This document shows, piece by piece, positions 17,920 to 27,342 of a stretch of 64,000 nt of DNA. The notes under the pieces are model-generated. The model worked only from the letters and a program-made list of their open reading frames with translations, ran no database searches and was not told where the DNA came from. The translations under genes were made by a program, and so were the position numbers. Source of the stretch: Bradyrhizobium iriomotense (GTDB lineage: Bacteria; Pseudomonadota; Alphaproteobacteria; Rhizobiales; Xanthobacteraceae); contig NZ_JAFCLP010000009.1 in the NCBI RefSeq assembly GCF_018129405.1, forward strand, positions 186,001-250,000, written 5' to 3'. The first letter of the stretch is position 1; every line of letters begins with the position of its first letter.

Positions 17920-19389
17920 TCAGCTCACATGCACTTTCGGCTTCTTGCCGCCGTTCCACTTGCCGTCGAGCGCGCGCTCGATCTGGGCGGCGAGTTGCAG
18001 CAACAGGCCGTCATTGGCCTGCTTGGCGATCGCCTGGATGCCGAGCGGCAGGCCATGGTCCTGCGCTGCCATCGGCATCGAGATTGCCGGCATGCCGCAG
18101 AGATTGGCGAGCGGCGTGAAGGCGAAGAAGCGCCAGAGATTGCCGAACCAGTCGAGCACGTCAGGATTGTCGGAGATGGTGAGGTATTCCCTGGTGCCGA
18201 CCTTCGGTGTCGGCAGCGCGGTGATCGGCGTCAGGATCACGTCCCACTGCTCGAAGAACGTGCCGAAGCCGCGCGAGGTCGTGTTGAACACGCCTTGCAT
18301 TTTCGCCCGCTCGGCGAAGCTGGTGTGGCGGCCGGCCTCCCAGATCCGGATGTTCATGGGCTCGATCAGATTTTCCGGCGGCTTCTCCAGCCCGCGCGCG
18401 GCGAGCATGTTGGAGATCACCACCGCGAAATTCGAGATGTAACAGGTGGTCTGCGCCGCAAAGGCGGCGCGGAAGTCGAGCTCTGGCAGCGCGTAGTCGA
18501 CGTGATGGCCGAGGCCTTCGAGGAAACGGCCGGTCTTCTCCAGCTCGGCGGCGATCTCGGGCGTCGCGGTGTAGTCGCCCCAGGTGTGCGACAGCGCGAT
18601 GCGAAGTTTTGTCGGATCGCGCTTGATCATTTCCGAATACGGCTGCGCCGTGGTCCAGAACGGCATGAACTCGCCGGGCGCAGGCCCGCGCGCATGATCG
18701 ACGAAGGCGGCGGTATCGCGCACCGAGCGCGACTGGCAGCCCTGGATCGAGACGAGGCCGGTGAGGTCCGACATGTGCGGCGCCAACGAGAACACGCCGC
18801 GCGAGACCTTCAGGCCGATATTGCCGTTGACGCCGGCGGGAATGCGGATCGAGCCGCCACCGTCGGTCGCATGCGCGATCGGCACCACACCGGCGGCGAC
18901 CATCGCGGCGCTGCCCGCCGACGAGCCGCAGGTGGTGTAGTCGGTATTCCAGGGATTGCGCGTGACATAGACGGCGGGATTGTCGGCCGATGAGCACACG
19001 CCGAATTCCGGCGTCGTGGTGCGTCCGATCAGGTTGAGCCCCGCCTGGCGGAATTTGCCCGTCAGGAACGTGTCCGCCGCGGCGCGATTGCCGCGCATCA
19101 ACAGCGAGCCCATCTCCTGGAGCCGGCCCTTCATGGTCGGTCCGAGATCCTTCATCAGGAAGGGCAGGCCGGCGAAGGGACCTGCGAGATTGGCGCCGTC
19201 CTTGGCGGGATCGGCGATCACGTCCTCGAACAGCTCGACCACGCCCGACAGTGCCGGATTGACCTTGGCGACGCCGGCGGCGGCCTGGCGGGCCAATTCC
19301 TTCGCCGTCAGCTCGCCCTTGCGGACGCGTGCCGCCAGCGCCACGCCATCGTGCTGCGCCCATTCATTCCAGCTCATCGGCAAAGTCAT
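17920..19389 (-). CDS. Amidase-signature family hydrolase
   Basis: The 489-residue enzyme has the amidase-signature Ser-cisSer-Lys triad: Lys80 in LPFLMKDLG, the Gly/Ser loop TCGSSAGSAAMVAAG (155-169) and nucleophile Ser180 in DGGGSIRIPAG. Family members hydrolyse amides and include AtzE, which acts on carboxybiuret. Next upstream on the same strand, 124 bases away, is cyanuric acid amidohydrolase, whose ring-opened product is carboxybiuret or biuret. A role in finishing that breakdown is therefore plausible, although the AtzG partner of AtzE is not visible here. The substrate remains unproven. Confidence 0.85.
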   Translation of the reverse strand: MTLPMSWNEWAQHDGVALAARVRKGELTAKELARQAAAGVAKVNPALSGVVELFEDVIADPAKDGANLAGPFAGLPFLMKDLGPTMKGRLQEMGSLLMRGNRAAADTFLTGKFRQAGLNLIGRTTTPEFGVCSSADNPAVYVTRNPWNTDYTTCGSSAGSAAMVAAGVVPIAHATDGGGSIRIPAGVNGNIGLKVSRGVFSLAPHMSDLTGLVSIQGCQSRSVRDTAAFVDHARGPAPGEFMPFWTTAQPYSEMIKRDPTKLRIALSHTWGDYTATPEIAAELEKTGRFLEGLGHHVDYALPELDFRAAFAAQTTCYISNFAVVISNMLAARGLEKPPENLIEPMNIRIWEAGRHTSFAERAKMQGVFNTTSRGFGTFFEQWDVILTPITALPTPKVGTREYLTISDNPDVLDWFGNLWRFFAFTPLANLCGMPAISMPMAAQDHGLPLGIQAIAKQANDGLLLQLAAQIERALDGKWNGGKKPKVHVS

Positions 19390-19513
19390 GAAGTCAAAAT
19401 CCCCTTAAGGTGCGGCGCCACCTTTTTCGCAACGGCCCGCGTGAATCAACTGAGCCGGCGCGAGGGGCAGGGTTGCGCCGGGCGGAGAGGTCGGACGACC
19501 CGCGATGCCGGCT

Positions 19514-20626
19514 CTACCAATCCGACAGTCGCGCGATCACCGCAACCGGGCCGCCGCCGGCCGGCCCCTGATGCTCGGCGCCGCCGGAGACGTAGACCAC
19601 GCCGGTGCCGGCAAGGCCCGCGATCAGTCCGCCGACCGCAGCGCGGGCGTGGCGTGTCGAGCTGATGTCGGTATCTTCGAGCATGGTGTGGCGAAAGCCG
19701 CGCACGCTGCCGTCAGGCGAGGCTTCCGCCTTGGCGAAGATGTTGACGAGCGCGCGGCCCGCGCTGGCTTGCGGCGCGACACCAAGCCCGACGCTGTTCA
19801 ATGCCGATACCACAGCCGGCGCGTCGATCGCATCGTCCATCACCGCGTGCCCGATTTCGAACTCGCTCGCTGACGACTCCGAGTTGCCGAGCACGATGAC
19901 GACGTTGTGCATCAGCTCGATCCCGGACGAGGTGGACGCGACGTTCGAGAACAGATCGTAGCGCCGCAGCACGTCCTCGTCGCGGACGTCGGGGCCGATC
20001 TCGCCGAGCGCGACCGCAACCCCGAGCGCGGAGGCGCCGCGCGAATAGGCCATCGAGCTGTAAGCGCTCGTCGTCGCCGTCTTGCTGCCGCGCGCGTTTG
20101 CGGCCGCGACACGCTCGCTGGTCAGCAGCGGGCACTTGATCTGCACGAAATGGACGTCCGCCGGATCAGTGATGCCGGCATCCGCCATCGCGGCCTTCAC
20201 AGCCTTGGCCGTCTCCGTGATCTGCGCGGAGCGCCCAAGCTCTTCGGGCAGGAAGTCGCGCGTGTGCGCCATGCCGATGCTCAGGCGCTTGCCGGACAGG
20301 CCCGCCGGGCGTTCGGCCTCGCGGCGCGTGAACACCGTGATATGCGGGCTCAGCACGCCCTCGGTGCCGCCGGACATCACGAAGGCGATGCGTTGCTCGA
20401 CCTCATGCGGGGTGAGATCGAGCTTTGGCGCCAGCGCCGTGCACAGCGCGGCGACGGCGTACTCCCTGGTAAAATCGTTGACGCCGCCATTGCCCTCGGT
20501 CTTGCCGAGGATCGCCAGGATCTCGCTCGGATCGATCGCGCCGGAGCCGATCATGGCCATGAGGCCGGAGACGTCGCCGGGGCCCGTGGTGGCGATTTTG
20601 AAGACGCCGACCGATGTGGTGCGCAT
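19514..20626 (-). CDS. Cyanuric acid amidohydrolase (AtzD/TrzD/barbiturase family)
   Basis: The 370-residue protein has the three-fold repeated fold of the cyclic-ureide ring-opening hydrolases, with a Ser/Lys pair in each repeat: Lys42 (LGKTEG) with Ser85 (VMSGGTEG), Lys164 (VQIKCPLLTS) with Ser233/234 (ASTSSGIE), and Lys299 (IFAKAEA) with Ser347 (YVSGGAEHQGP). Lys42 and Ser85 coincide with the numbers I recall for AtzD. The enzyme opens cyanuric acid, the common intermediate of s-triazine breakdown, in the cytoplasm. Barbiturase is the main alternative, but the GGAEHQGPAGGGPVAVI end fits cyanuric acid hydrolases, which are known from Bradyrhizobium. It is probably co-transcribed with the amidase downstream. 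Confidence 0.85.
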   Translation of the reverse strand: MRTTSVGVFKIATTGPGDVSGLMAMIGSGAIDPSEILAILGKTEGNGGVNDFTREYAVAALCTALAPKLDLTPHEVEQRIAFVMSGGTEGVLSPHITVFTRREAERPAGLSGKRLSIGMAHTRDFLPEELGRSAQITETAKAVKAAMADAGITDPADVHFVQIKCPLLTSERVAAANARGSKTATTSAYSSMAYSRGASALGVAVALGEIGPDVRDEDVLRRYDLFSNVASTSSGIELMHNVVIVLGNSESSASEFEIGHAVMDDAIDAPAVVSALNSVGLGVAPQASAGRALVNIFAKAEASPDGSVRGFRHTMLEDTDISSTRHARAAVGGLIAGLAGTGVVYVSGGAEHQGPAGGGPVAVIARLSDW

Positions 20627-20697
20627 GAGTGATCCTCAGAGTTCGGTGGTCCGGCGGTGCAAACAGCCGTTGAACCGGCGTGTATGTCAATCCCCGT

Positions 20698-20825
20698 CGT
20701 CGTCCTGGCGAAAGCCAGGACCCATTACCCCAAGTGTTGGTTTGGCGAAGATTCGTCGTAGGTACTCATACCGTCAGCAATCGATGGATTCCGCGGTATG
20801 GGTCCTGGCTTTCGCCAGGACGACG
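20698..20825. repeat. Intergenic inverted repeat, family B
   Basis: CGTCGTCCTGGCGAAAGCC at the left end is inverted at the right end as GGCTTTCGCCAGGACGACG, and CCATTACCCC is partly mirrored inside. Relatives lie at 38976-39100, 58623-58752 and 60102-60222. The 384-base gap 20627-21010 holds this element; 20627-20697 and 20826-21010 show no other recognisable feature apart from the tex ribosome site. Confidence 0.85.
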
Positions 20826-21010
20826 GCGGAGTGTGTGCGCAGCCCTCGCCATCCCCACGATTGTGGCGAGATCGCATCGATCCAGCAAAAAATCCTCTGT
20901 CGACGGTTGCGCGCCGCACCTTGATGAATCAACCTTGGTTGGTCCATAAGCGGCGTCCCGCGGCCGGTGGTTCGCCCCCGCGTCGGGTGCTTGGATAGAG
21001 GGATTCTCGC

Positions 21011-23341
21011 GTGGCAAATATCAACCAGAAAATTGCGCAGGAGCTTGGGGTACGGGCGGAGCAGGTCGAGGCGGCGGTGACGCTGCTCGACGGCGGCGCC
21101 ACGGTTCCCTTCATCGCCCGCTACCGCAAGGAAGCGACCGGTGCGCTCGACGACGCGCAATTGCGCACCCTGGAGGAGCGCCTGGTCTACCTGCGCGAGC
21201 TTGAGGACCGCCGCAAGGCCATCCTCGAATCGGTCCGCGAGCAGGGCAAGCTCGATGCCGCGCTGGAAGCCAGCATCATGGCCGCCGACAGCAAGGCGCG
21301 CCTCGAAGACATCTATCTGCCGTTCAAGCCGAAGCGCCGCACCAAGGCCGAGATCGCCAAGGAAGCCGGCCTCGAGCCGCTCGCCAATCAGCTCATCGCC
21401 GAGCCCGGCAACGATCCGAAGGTCGTCGCCGAAGGCTTCATCAACGCCGAGAAGGGCGTGGCTGATGCCACTGCCGCGCTCGACGGCGCCCGCGCCATCC
21501 TGGTCGAGCGCTTCGACGAGGACGCCGACCTGATCGGTGCGTTGCGCGAAGACGTGTGGACCAATGCGCGCATGGCTTCCAAGGTGCGCGACGGCAAGAA
21601 GACCGAGGGCGAAAAGTTCGCCGACTATTTCGATTTCTCCGAGCCGCTGACCAGGCTGCCCTCGCATCGCATCCTCGCGATGTTCCGCGGCGAAAAGGAA
21701 GAAATCCTCGACCTCCAGATCCAGGCCGAGGAAGCGCCGCCGGCTGGCGTGCCGGGCGCCTACGAGCTGAAGATCATGAAGCGGTTCGGCATTGCCGACC
21801 TCAAGCGTGCCGGCGACCGCTGGCTGATCGACACCGTGCGCTGGGCCTGGCGCACCAAGATCCAGGTGCATCTCAACATCGATTTGCGCATGCGGCTGTG
21901 GAACTCGGCCGAGACCGAGGCCGTGCGCGTGTTCGCCTCCAATCTGCGCGACCTGTTGCTGGCGGCGCCCGCTGGCACCCGCGTCACCATGGGGCTCGAC
22001 CCCGGCTACCGCACCGGCGTCAAGGTCGCCGTCACCGACGCGACCGGCAAGGTCGTCGATACCGCCGTGATCTATCCGCACGAGCCGCAGCGGCAATGGA
22101 ACGAGTCGCTCGCGATCCTCGGCCGGCTCGCGATGAAGCACCGCGTCGAGCTGATCGCGATCGGCAACGGTACCGCCTCGCGCGAGACCGACAAGCTCGC
22201 GGGCGATCTCGTCAAGGGTCTCGCCGAGCTGAAGATGAACAAGATCGTGGTGTCGGAAGCCGGCGCGTCGGTCTATTCGGCTTCGGCCTTTGCGTCGGAG
22301 GAATTGCCCGGCCTCGATGTCACCCTGCGCGGCGCGGTCTCGATCGCGCGGCGTCTGCAGGATCCGCTCGCCGAGCTCGTCAAGATCGAGCCGAAAGCGA
22401 TCGGCGTCGGCCAGTATCAGCATGACCTCGGCCAGGCCAAGCTCGCCAAATCGCTCGACGCCGTGGTCGAAGACTGCGTGAACGCCGTCGGCGTGGACGT
22501 CAACACCGCCTCCGCGCCGCTGCTCGCGCGCGTGTCGGGCGTCGGCTCCGGCCTTGCCGCGAGCATCGTGGCGCATCGTGACGCCAATGGCCCGTTCAAG
22601 TCGCGCAAGGCGCTCAAGGACGTGCCGCGGCTCGGGCCCAAGGCGTTCGAGCAGTGCGCGGGCTTTTTGCGCATCCTCGGCGGCGAGGACCCGCTCGATG
22701 CCTCCGGCGTGCATCCGGAAGCCTATCCCGTGGTGCGCCGGATTCTCGAGGCGACCAAGAGCGACATCAAGGCGCTGATCGGCAGCAGCGAGATCGTCCG
22801 CACCTTGAGGCCGAAGGATTTCGTCGACGAGACCTTCGGCCTGCCGACCGTCACGGACATCCTGCGCGAATTGGAAAAGCCCGGCCGCGACCCGCGACCG
22901 GCGTTCAAGGCCGCCGTGTTCAAGGAGGGTGTCGAGGAGATCAAGGACCTGAAGAAGGGCATGATCCTCGAGGGCACCGTGACCAACGTCGCCGCCTTCG
23001 GTGCCTTCGTCGACATCGGCGTGCACCAGGACGGCCTCGTCCACATCTCGGCGATGTCGAAGAACTTCATCAAGGATCCGCGCGAGGTGGTGAAGCCCGG
23101 CGACATCGTCATGGTGAAGGTGCTGGACTTCGAGGTCGCCCGCAAGCGCATCTCGCTGACGCTGCGGCTCGACGACGAGGTCGGCGCCAAGAAGGACGCC
23201 CCCGGCATGCAGCGCGACAACGGCCAGCGCAACGCGAGCCGCATGACCTCGTCTGCGCCGCGCAAGCAGGAATCCTCCGGCGGCGGCGCGCTTGCGGAAG
23301 CAATGCGCCGCGCGGCGGAGAAGAGCGGCAAGCGCGCGTGA
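21011..23341 (+). CDS. tex: Tex-family RNA-binding transcription accessory protein
   Basis: The 776-residue protein has the whole Tex layout: an N-terminal helical domain ([17 protein letters not shown] near 28-45), a YqgF/RNase H-like domain ([14 protein letters not shown] near 330), helix-hairpin-helix motifs ([15 protein letters not shown] near 508) and a C-terminal S1 domain ([18 protein letters not shown] near 655-672) ending in a basic Gly-rich tail. It starts at GTG 21011 after GAGGGATTCTCGC. Tex proteins bind nucleic acid and influence transcription; in pathogens they affect toxin expression. It stands alone, with repeats on both sides. Confidence 0.95.
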   Translation: MANINQKIAQELGVRAEQVEAAVTLLDGGATVPFIARYRKEATGALDDAQLRTLEERLVYLRELEDRRKAILESVREQGKLDAALEASIMAADSKARLEDIYLPFKPKRRTKAEIAKEAGLEPLANQLIAEPGNDPKVVAEGFINAEKGVADATAALDGARAILVERFDEDADLIGALREDVWTNARMASKVRDGKKTEGEKFADYFDFSEPLTRLPSHRILAMFRGEKEEILDLQIQAEEAPPAGVPGAYELKIMKRFGIADLKRAGDRWLIDTVRWAWRTKIQVHLNIDLRMRLWNSAETEAVRVFASNLRDLLLAAPAGTRVTMGLDPGYRTGVKVAVTDATGKVVDTAVIYPHEPQRQWNESLAILGRLAMKHRVELIAIGNGTASRETDKLAGDLVKGLAELKMNKIVVSEAGASVYSASAFASEELPGLDVTLRGAVSIARRLQDPLAELVKIEPKAIGVGQYQHDLGQAKLAKSLDAVVEDCVNAVGVDVNTASAPLLARVSGVGSGLAASIVAHRDANGPFKSRKALKDVPRLGPKAFEQCAGFLRILGGEDPLDASGVHPEAYPVVRRILEATKSDIKALIGSSEIVRTLRPKDFVDETFGLPTVTDILRELEKPGRDPRPAFKAAVFKEGVEEIKDLKKGMILEGTVTNVAAFGAFVDIGVHQDGLVHISAMSKNFIKDPREVVKPGDIVMVKVLDFEVARKRISLTLRLDDEVGAKKDAPGMQRDNGQRNASRMTSSAPRKQESSGGGALAEAMRRAAEKSGKRA

Positions 23342-23350
23342 CGTCTCTTA

Positions 23351-23530
23351 CCTCTCCCCGCTCTTTGCGGGGAGAGGTCGGAATTCGCGCGCAGCGCGGA
23401 TTCCGGGTGAGGGGCAGGGCACTATGTTGCCGAGCTGGAAGTCCATCCGACTCGTTCTGTCCTTCATTCAAACCGTGTTCGCGGAGACAGCCCCTCACCC
23501 CACCCTCTCCCCGTAAGAACGGGGAGAGGG
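23351..23530. repeat. Intergenic inverted repeat, family D
   Basis: The left end CCTCTCCCCGCTCTTTGCGG forms its own hairpin, and the element closes with CCCTCTCCCCGTAAGAACGG then GGAGAGGG; GGGTGAGGGG and CCCCTCACCC are inverted inside. Related copies are at 42200-42335 and 54114-54258. It occupies most of the 324-base gap 23342-23665 between tex and the Gly-rich gene. The rest of the gap holds no other feature I recognise. Confidence 0.85.
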
Positions 23531-23665
23531 AGTGCACGAGCGTGCCTTCCCTAACTTCCGCGTCAGAATCTGGCGCGTTTGTAAGTTGAAGGTGCCTGTC
23601 CCTTCCTCTCATCTGATCCTTCTGACGCGGCAGAAATACCGCCGCGCAGCACGGAGGATGCTTCG

Positions 23666-24199
23666 ATGGACAACAGGCTTCTCAAAGGCCTCACTGCGGT
23701 GACGGTCGCCGCAGTGATGGCGCTCGCTTCACCAGTGCTCGCCCGTGGCGGCATGGGGGGCGGAGGTCACGGCGGCTTCGGCGGTGGTGGCCATGGCGGC
23801 TTTGGCGGCGCTGGCCACTTCGGTGGTGGCGGCATGCACGTCGGTGGTGGCGGCATGGGTGGCGGGGCCATGCGATCTGGCGGGATGGGCGGCCCTCATA
23901 TCGGTGGTGCCCGCTTCGTCGGTTCGCCGATGGCTGCCCGCGCCGCCATCGGACCCCGCTTTGCCGCAGCTCCGCTGGCGACCCGCGCCGCCTTCGGACC
24001 GCGGTTTGCCGGCACGGGCTGGCACGGCAGGCCCTTCATCGGCCGCCATGCCTTCTTCCGCCATCATCATCGCTTCCACCGGTTCGCCTTCGTCGGTGCG
24101 CCGTTCATCTATGCCAACTACTACGACGACGGCTGCTGGCGCAGGAGCTGGACGCCCTACGGGTGGCAATGGGTCAATGTGTGCGGAGACTATTGGTAG
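23666..24199 (+). CDS. Exported Gly/His-rich small protein
   Basis: The 177-residue protein has a signal peptide (LTAVTVAAVMALASPVLA, cleavage after Ala26) followed by GGxGGGGHGG-type repeats to about residue 75, an Ala/Arg/Phe-rich middle with two copies of (G)PRFA, a histidine cluster FFRHHHRFHRF near 133 and a short aromatic C-terminus YGWQWVNVCGDYW with two conserved cysteines. Similar low-complexity proteins are common in Bradyrhizobium, and their function is unknown. The histidine cluster could bind metal, but this is inference. It lies 100 bases before a two-component system. Confidence 0.8.
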   Translation: MDNRLLKGLTAVTVAAVMALASPVLARGGMGGGGHGGFGGGGHGGFGGAGHFGGGGMHVGGGGMGGGAMRSGGMGGPHIGGARFVGSPMAARAAIGPRFAAAPLATRAAFGPRFAGTGWHGRPFIGRHAFFRHHHRFHRFAFVGAPFIYANYYDDGCWRRSWTPYGWQWVNVCGDYW

Positions 24200-24226
24200 T
24201 CGCATCGCCGTACCGCACCATTGTCG

Positions 24227-24283
24227 CGATCGCCATCGGGCAGTTCCGCTCAGCCCCGGAACGGGATAGTCTGGTGGCGATCG
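24227..24283 (+). promoter_or_regulatory. Nested hairpin in the leader of the two-component operon
   Basis: CGATCGCCA (24227-24235) pairs with TGGCGATCG (24275-24283) and encloses a second stem GTTCCG/CGGAAC (24243-24248 with 24257-24262). The structure ends 16 bases before the response-regulator ATG. It may be a terminator of the preceding gene or an RNA leader; there is no T-run. Confidence 0.3.
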
Positions 24284-24299
24284 TCGCGCGGAGTTTTGC

Positions 24300-24992
24300 A
24301 TGACCGGAGGTCACCGCCGCATCCTGGTCGTCGAGGACGATCCGGAAACCGCAGGCCAGCTCGTCGAGGAATTGACGACCTCGGGCTATGACGTCGATCT
24401 CGCCGCCACCGGGCGCGAGGCCCTCAGCCACGGCGCCGCGCGTGATTATGCCGTGATCACCATCGACCGCATGCTGCCTGACATCGACGGCATCACCGTG
24501 ATGCGCCAATTGCGCGACGACGGCATCGCCGCGCCCTTCCTGATCATCTCCGCGCTCGGCGAGGTCGACGACCGCGTCCGCGGCCTGCGCGCCGGCGGCG
24601 ACGACTATCTGGTCAAGCCGTTCTCCTTCGTCGAGCTGCTGGCGCGGCTGGAGGTCCTCGGCCGGCGCAGCGACACCATCGCCAAGGAGACGCTGCTGCG
24701 CGTCGGCGACCTCGCCATCGACCTGATCGCACGCAGCGCCAGCCGCCGCGGCCGCAAGATTCCGCTGCTGCCGCGGGAATTCCAGCTGCTCGAATATCTC
24801 GTCCGCAACGAGGGCCGCGTCGTCTCCCGCGCGATGCTGCTCCAGCACGTCTGGGACCTGCATTTCGATCCCTCCACCAACATCATCGACGTCTATGTCG
24901 GCCGCGTCCGCCGCAAGGTCGACGATGCCCAGGCCTATCCGCTGATCCATACCATCCGCGGTATCGGATATTGCCTCCGTGCTCCTGGCTAA
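24300..24992 (+). CDS. OmpR-family response regulator
   Basis: The 230-residue protein has a receiver domain (1-120) with the acidic pocket VVEDD at 10-14, phosphoacceptor Asp56 in ITIDRMLPD and Lys in YLVKPFSF, and a C-terminal OmpR/PhoB winged helix (LLPREFQLLEYLVRNEGRVV and GRVRRKVDD). It is coupled to the histidine kinase by a 14-base overlap. The genes it controls are not evident; the exported Gly/His-rich protein upstream is one positional candidate. Confidence 0.93.
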   Translation: MTGGHRRILVVEDDPETAGQLVEELTTSGYDVDLAATGREALSHGAARDYAVITIDRMLPDIDGITVMRQLRDDGIAAPFLIISALGEVDDRVRGLRAGGDDYLVKPFSFVELLARLEVLGRRSDTIAKETLLRVGDLAIDLIARSASRRGRKIPLLPREFQLLEYLVRNEGRVVSRAMLLQHVWDLHFDPSTNIIDVYVGRVRRKVDDAQAYPLIHTIRGIGYCLRAPG

Positions 24993-26061
24993 GACGCTCC
25001 ACTCCTCGACCTTCCGCCTGGCGCTGATGGCGATCGCGGCATTCGGACTGATCGTCGCGGCGATCATGGCTTATGTCTATGTCGGGACGCTCGCCTATGT
25101 GGAGCGCCGGCTCGGCGCTGCCGTCGATCACGATGGCTTCACCACCATGATCGAGCTCGCGATGGTCGCAGTCGCCGTGCTGCTCCTCGTCCTCGCCGGA
25201 CTTGCGGCGGTGCTGGTGACGCGGCGCACGGTCGGCCGGATCGAGGAGATCAACGCGACCAGCCGTGCCATCATGCTGTCCGGCCTCGACCGGCGCATTC
25301 CGCTGCGCGGCAGTCACGACGAATGGGACCGCGTCGCCGAAAATCTCAACCAGATGCTCGACCGCATCGAGACGCTGATGGGCGAGGTCAAGCAGGTCAG
25401 CGACAATGTCGCCCACGATTTGCGCACGCCGCTGACGCGCATGCGCGGCCGGCTGGAAAAGGCCTATCACACCCCGCGAAACAGCGAGGCCGACGCGGCC
25501 CTGATCGGCGACACCATCGCCGATCTCGATGCCGTGCTCGGCATGTTCGCCTCCATCACCCGGATCTCGGAGATCGAAACCCGCGCGCGCCGGAGCGCCT
25601 TTCGCCCGCTGAACCTGACCGAAATCGCCGGCGAGGTGGTCGAGCTCTACGACGCCGCCGCCGAGCAGGTCGCGACCCGCCTCAGTCTCGACGGCGACCG
25701 CGAGGTGGCGATCACGGGCGACCGCGACCTCCTGTTCGACGCCGTCGCCAATCTCGTCGACAACGCGATCAAGCACGGCCGCAAAGGCGGGCAGGTGACG
25801 GTGACCTGCCGCAGCGCCGATGGCGGCCCGGTGATCGCGATCGCCGACGATGGACCTGGCATTCCCACCGAGGCGCGCGATCGCGTCTTCAAGCGCTTCT
25901 ACCGGCTCGAGCAGAGCCGCTACACGCCGGGCAACGGCCTCGGTCTCAGCCTCGTCGCCGCGGTCGCGGGCCTTCATGGCGCCGAGATTGCGCTGCATGA
26001 CAATGCGCCGGGCCTGACCGTCCAGCTACGGTTTCCGCATACCGGCACCCAACTTGCATGA
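24979..26061 (+). CDS. Membrane sensor histidine kinase
   Basis: The 360-residue kinase starts at GTG 24979 inside the response-regulator gene. Transmembrane helices at about 13-35 and 59-81 enclose only some 22 periplasmic residues, so it probably senses through the membrane or cytoplasm. A HAMP linker follows, then the dimerisation helix with His146 in VAHDLRTPLTRM, and the ATPase domain with N box NLVDNAIKHG, DDGPGIP and GNGLGLSLV. The short loop and domain order resemble QseC/CusS-type kinases with a reduced sensor. It forms an operon with the regulator and overlaps or abuts the next gene. Confidence 0.92.
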   Translation: MLLAKTLHSSTFRLALMAIAAFGLIVAAIMAYVYVGTLAYVERRLGAAVDHDGFTTMIELAMVAVAVLLLVLAGLAAVLVTRRTVGRIEEINATSRAIMLSGLDRRIPLRGSHDEWDRVAENLNQMLDRIETLMGEVKQVSDNVAHDLRTPLTRMRGRLEKAYHTPRNSEADAALIGDTIADLDAVLGMFASITRISEIETRARRSAFRPLNLTEIAGEVVELYDAAAEQVATRLSLDGDREVAITGDRDLLFDAVANLVDNAIKHGRKGGQVTVTCRSADGGPVIAIADDGPGIPTEARDRVFKRFYRLEQSRYTPGNGLGLSLVAAVAGLHGAEIALHDNAPGLTVQLRFPHTGTQLA

Positions 26062-26090
26062 TCGCACTGGTATCGAGTGGAAGTCCTGCA

Positions 26091-27332
26091 ATGTCCCGCC
26101 TGCCAGACCTCGTCATCGCCAACGCCCGCACGCGCAGCCGCGAGATCGTCGACATCGCCATCGCCGATGGCGTGATTACCGCGATCGGCAGCCGGCTGGA
26201 GACCGCTGCCCAATCCTTCGTCGATGCCAAAGGCGGTCTGGTCACGCCCGCTTTCGTCAATCCGCACCTGCATCTCTGCAAGGTCTGGACCCTGCCGATG
26301 ATGTCGGAGGCGGCACTCGAGGCCTATCAGGGCGGCGGCATGAGCGAGGCGGCGAAGGCGGTCGAGCTCGCCGCGGTGGTGAAGAACAACTATGACGCGT
26401 CCTGGATCGTCCCGAACGCGCGGCGCGCGGTGGCGCTCGCCGCGCTCCACGGCAATCTCCACATTCGCGCCTTCGCCGATGTCGACACCAAGGCCCGGCT
26501 CGAAGGCATCAAGGCACTGCTCGCCATCCGCGAGGAGTTTCGCGGCATCGTCGAGATCCAGGTCGTTGCCTTCCCGCAGGACGGCCTGCTCCGCGAGCCC
26601 GGCGCAGACGACCTGATGCGCAAGGCGATGGCGCTTGGGGCCGATGTCGTCGGTGGCATCCCCTGGATCGAAGCTGATGAAGAGGACATGCGCCGCCATG
26701 TCGCGTTCTGCTTCGATCTCGCGACCGAGCACGGCGCCGACGTCTCGATGCTGTTGGACGATGTCGGCGACGCCAATATGCGCACGCTCGACATGATGGC
26801 GCGCGCAGTGATCGCCCGCGGCGTCGAGGGCTGGGCGCTGGCGCATCACTGCCGGGCGATGGCGCTCTATCCCGACAATTATTTCCGTGAATTGATGGCG
26901 CTGCTCGGGAGCGCCCGCGTCAGCGTCGTCAGCAATCCCCACACCGGCCCGCTGCATGCGCGCGTGAAGGAGCTCTTGGCCGCCGACATCAATGTCTGCC
27001 TCGGGCAGGACGATATCTCCGACGCCTATTATCCGTTTGGCCGCAACAACATGCTGGAGGTGGCGTTCCTCGCTTCACATCTGTTGTGGATGACCGGGAA
27101 GAACGAGTTCGAGACGCTCTACGACATGATCACCACGCGCGCCGCCGCGGCGATCAACCTCGAGCGCTACGGTCTCGGGCTCGGCTGCGTGGCCAATCTG
27201 GTCGTGCTCGAGCAGGACGACGTCACCGAGGCCCTGCGTTTCCACAGCCCCCCGCGTGTCGTCATCAGCCACGGCCGCGTTGTCGACACCGACCGCATGC
27301 GCGCGCTGGCGCAGATTGCCGCCCGCGATTGA
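26091..27332 (+). CDS. Cytosine-deaminase-like amidohydrolase with an altered metal site
   Basis: The 413-residue protein follows E. coli cytosine deaminase throughout: NPHLHLCK gives metal ligands His59 and His61, QVVAFPQDGL gives the substrate-binding Gln, AHHC gives His252/253, and GQDDISDAYYPFGRNNML gives the active-site Asp. In CodA the segment HCDE supplies a third metal histidine and the proton-shuttling glutamate. Here it reads LLDD (221-224), so both are changed. The protein may bind metal differently, act on another substrate, or be inactive. ATG 26091 after TGGAAGTCCTGCA is preferred. An alternative ATG at 26058 overlaps the kinase stop as ATGA. Related AtzC-type enzymes feed cyanuric acid, but no link is shown. 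Confidence 0.78.
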   Translation: MSRLPDLVIANARTRSREIVDIAIADGVITAIGSRLETAAQSFVDAKGGLVTPAFVNPHLHLCKVWTLPMMSEAALEAYQGGGMSEAAKAVELAAVVKNNYDASWIVPNARRAVALAALHGNLHIRAFADVDTKARLEGIKALLAIREEFRGIVEIQVVAFPQDGLLREPGADDLMRKAMALGADVVGGIPWIEADEEDMRRHVAFCFDLATEHGADVSMLLDDVGDANMRTLDMMARAVIARGVEGWALAHHCRAMALYPDNYFRELMALLGSARVSVVSNPHTGPLHARVKELLAADINVCLGQDDISDAYYPFGRNNMLEVAFLASHLLWMTGKNEFETLYDMITTRAAAAINLERYGLGLGCVANLVVLEQDDVTEALRFHSPPRVVISHGRVVDTDRMRALAQIAARD

Positions 27333-27342
27333 TTCACGCCGC

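Noticed and set aside
19407-19427. AAGGTG/CACCTT hairpin with TTT between the amidase and cyanuric acid hydrolase genes
   Set aside because: The T-run is on the plus strand, where no gene ends. In the direction of transcription the stem is not followed by T's.
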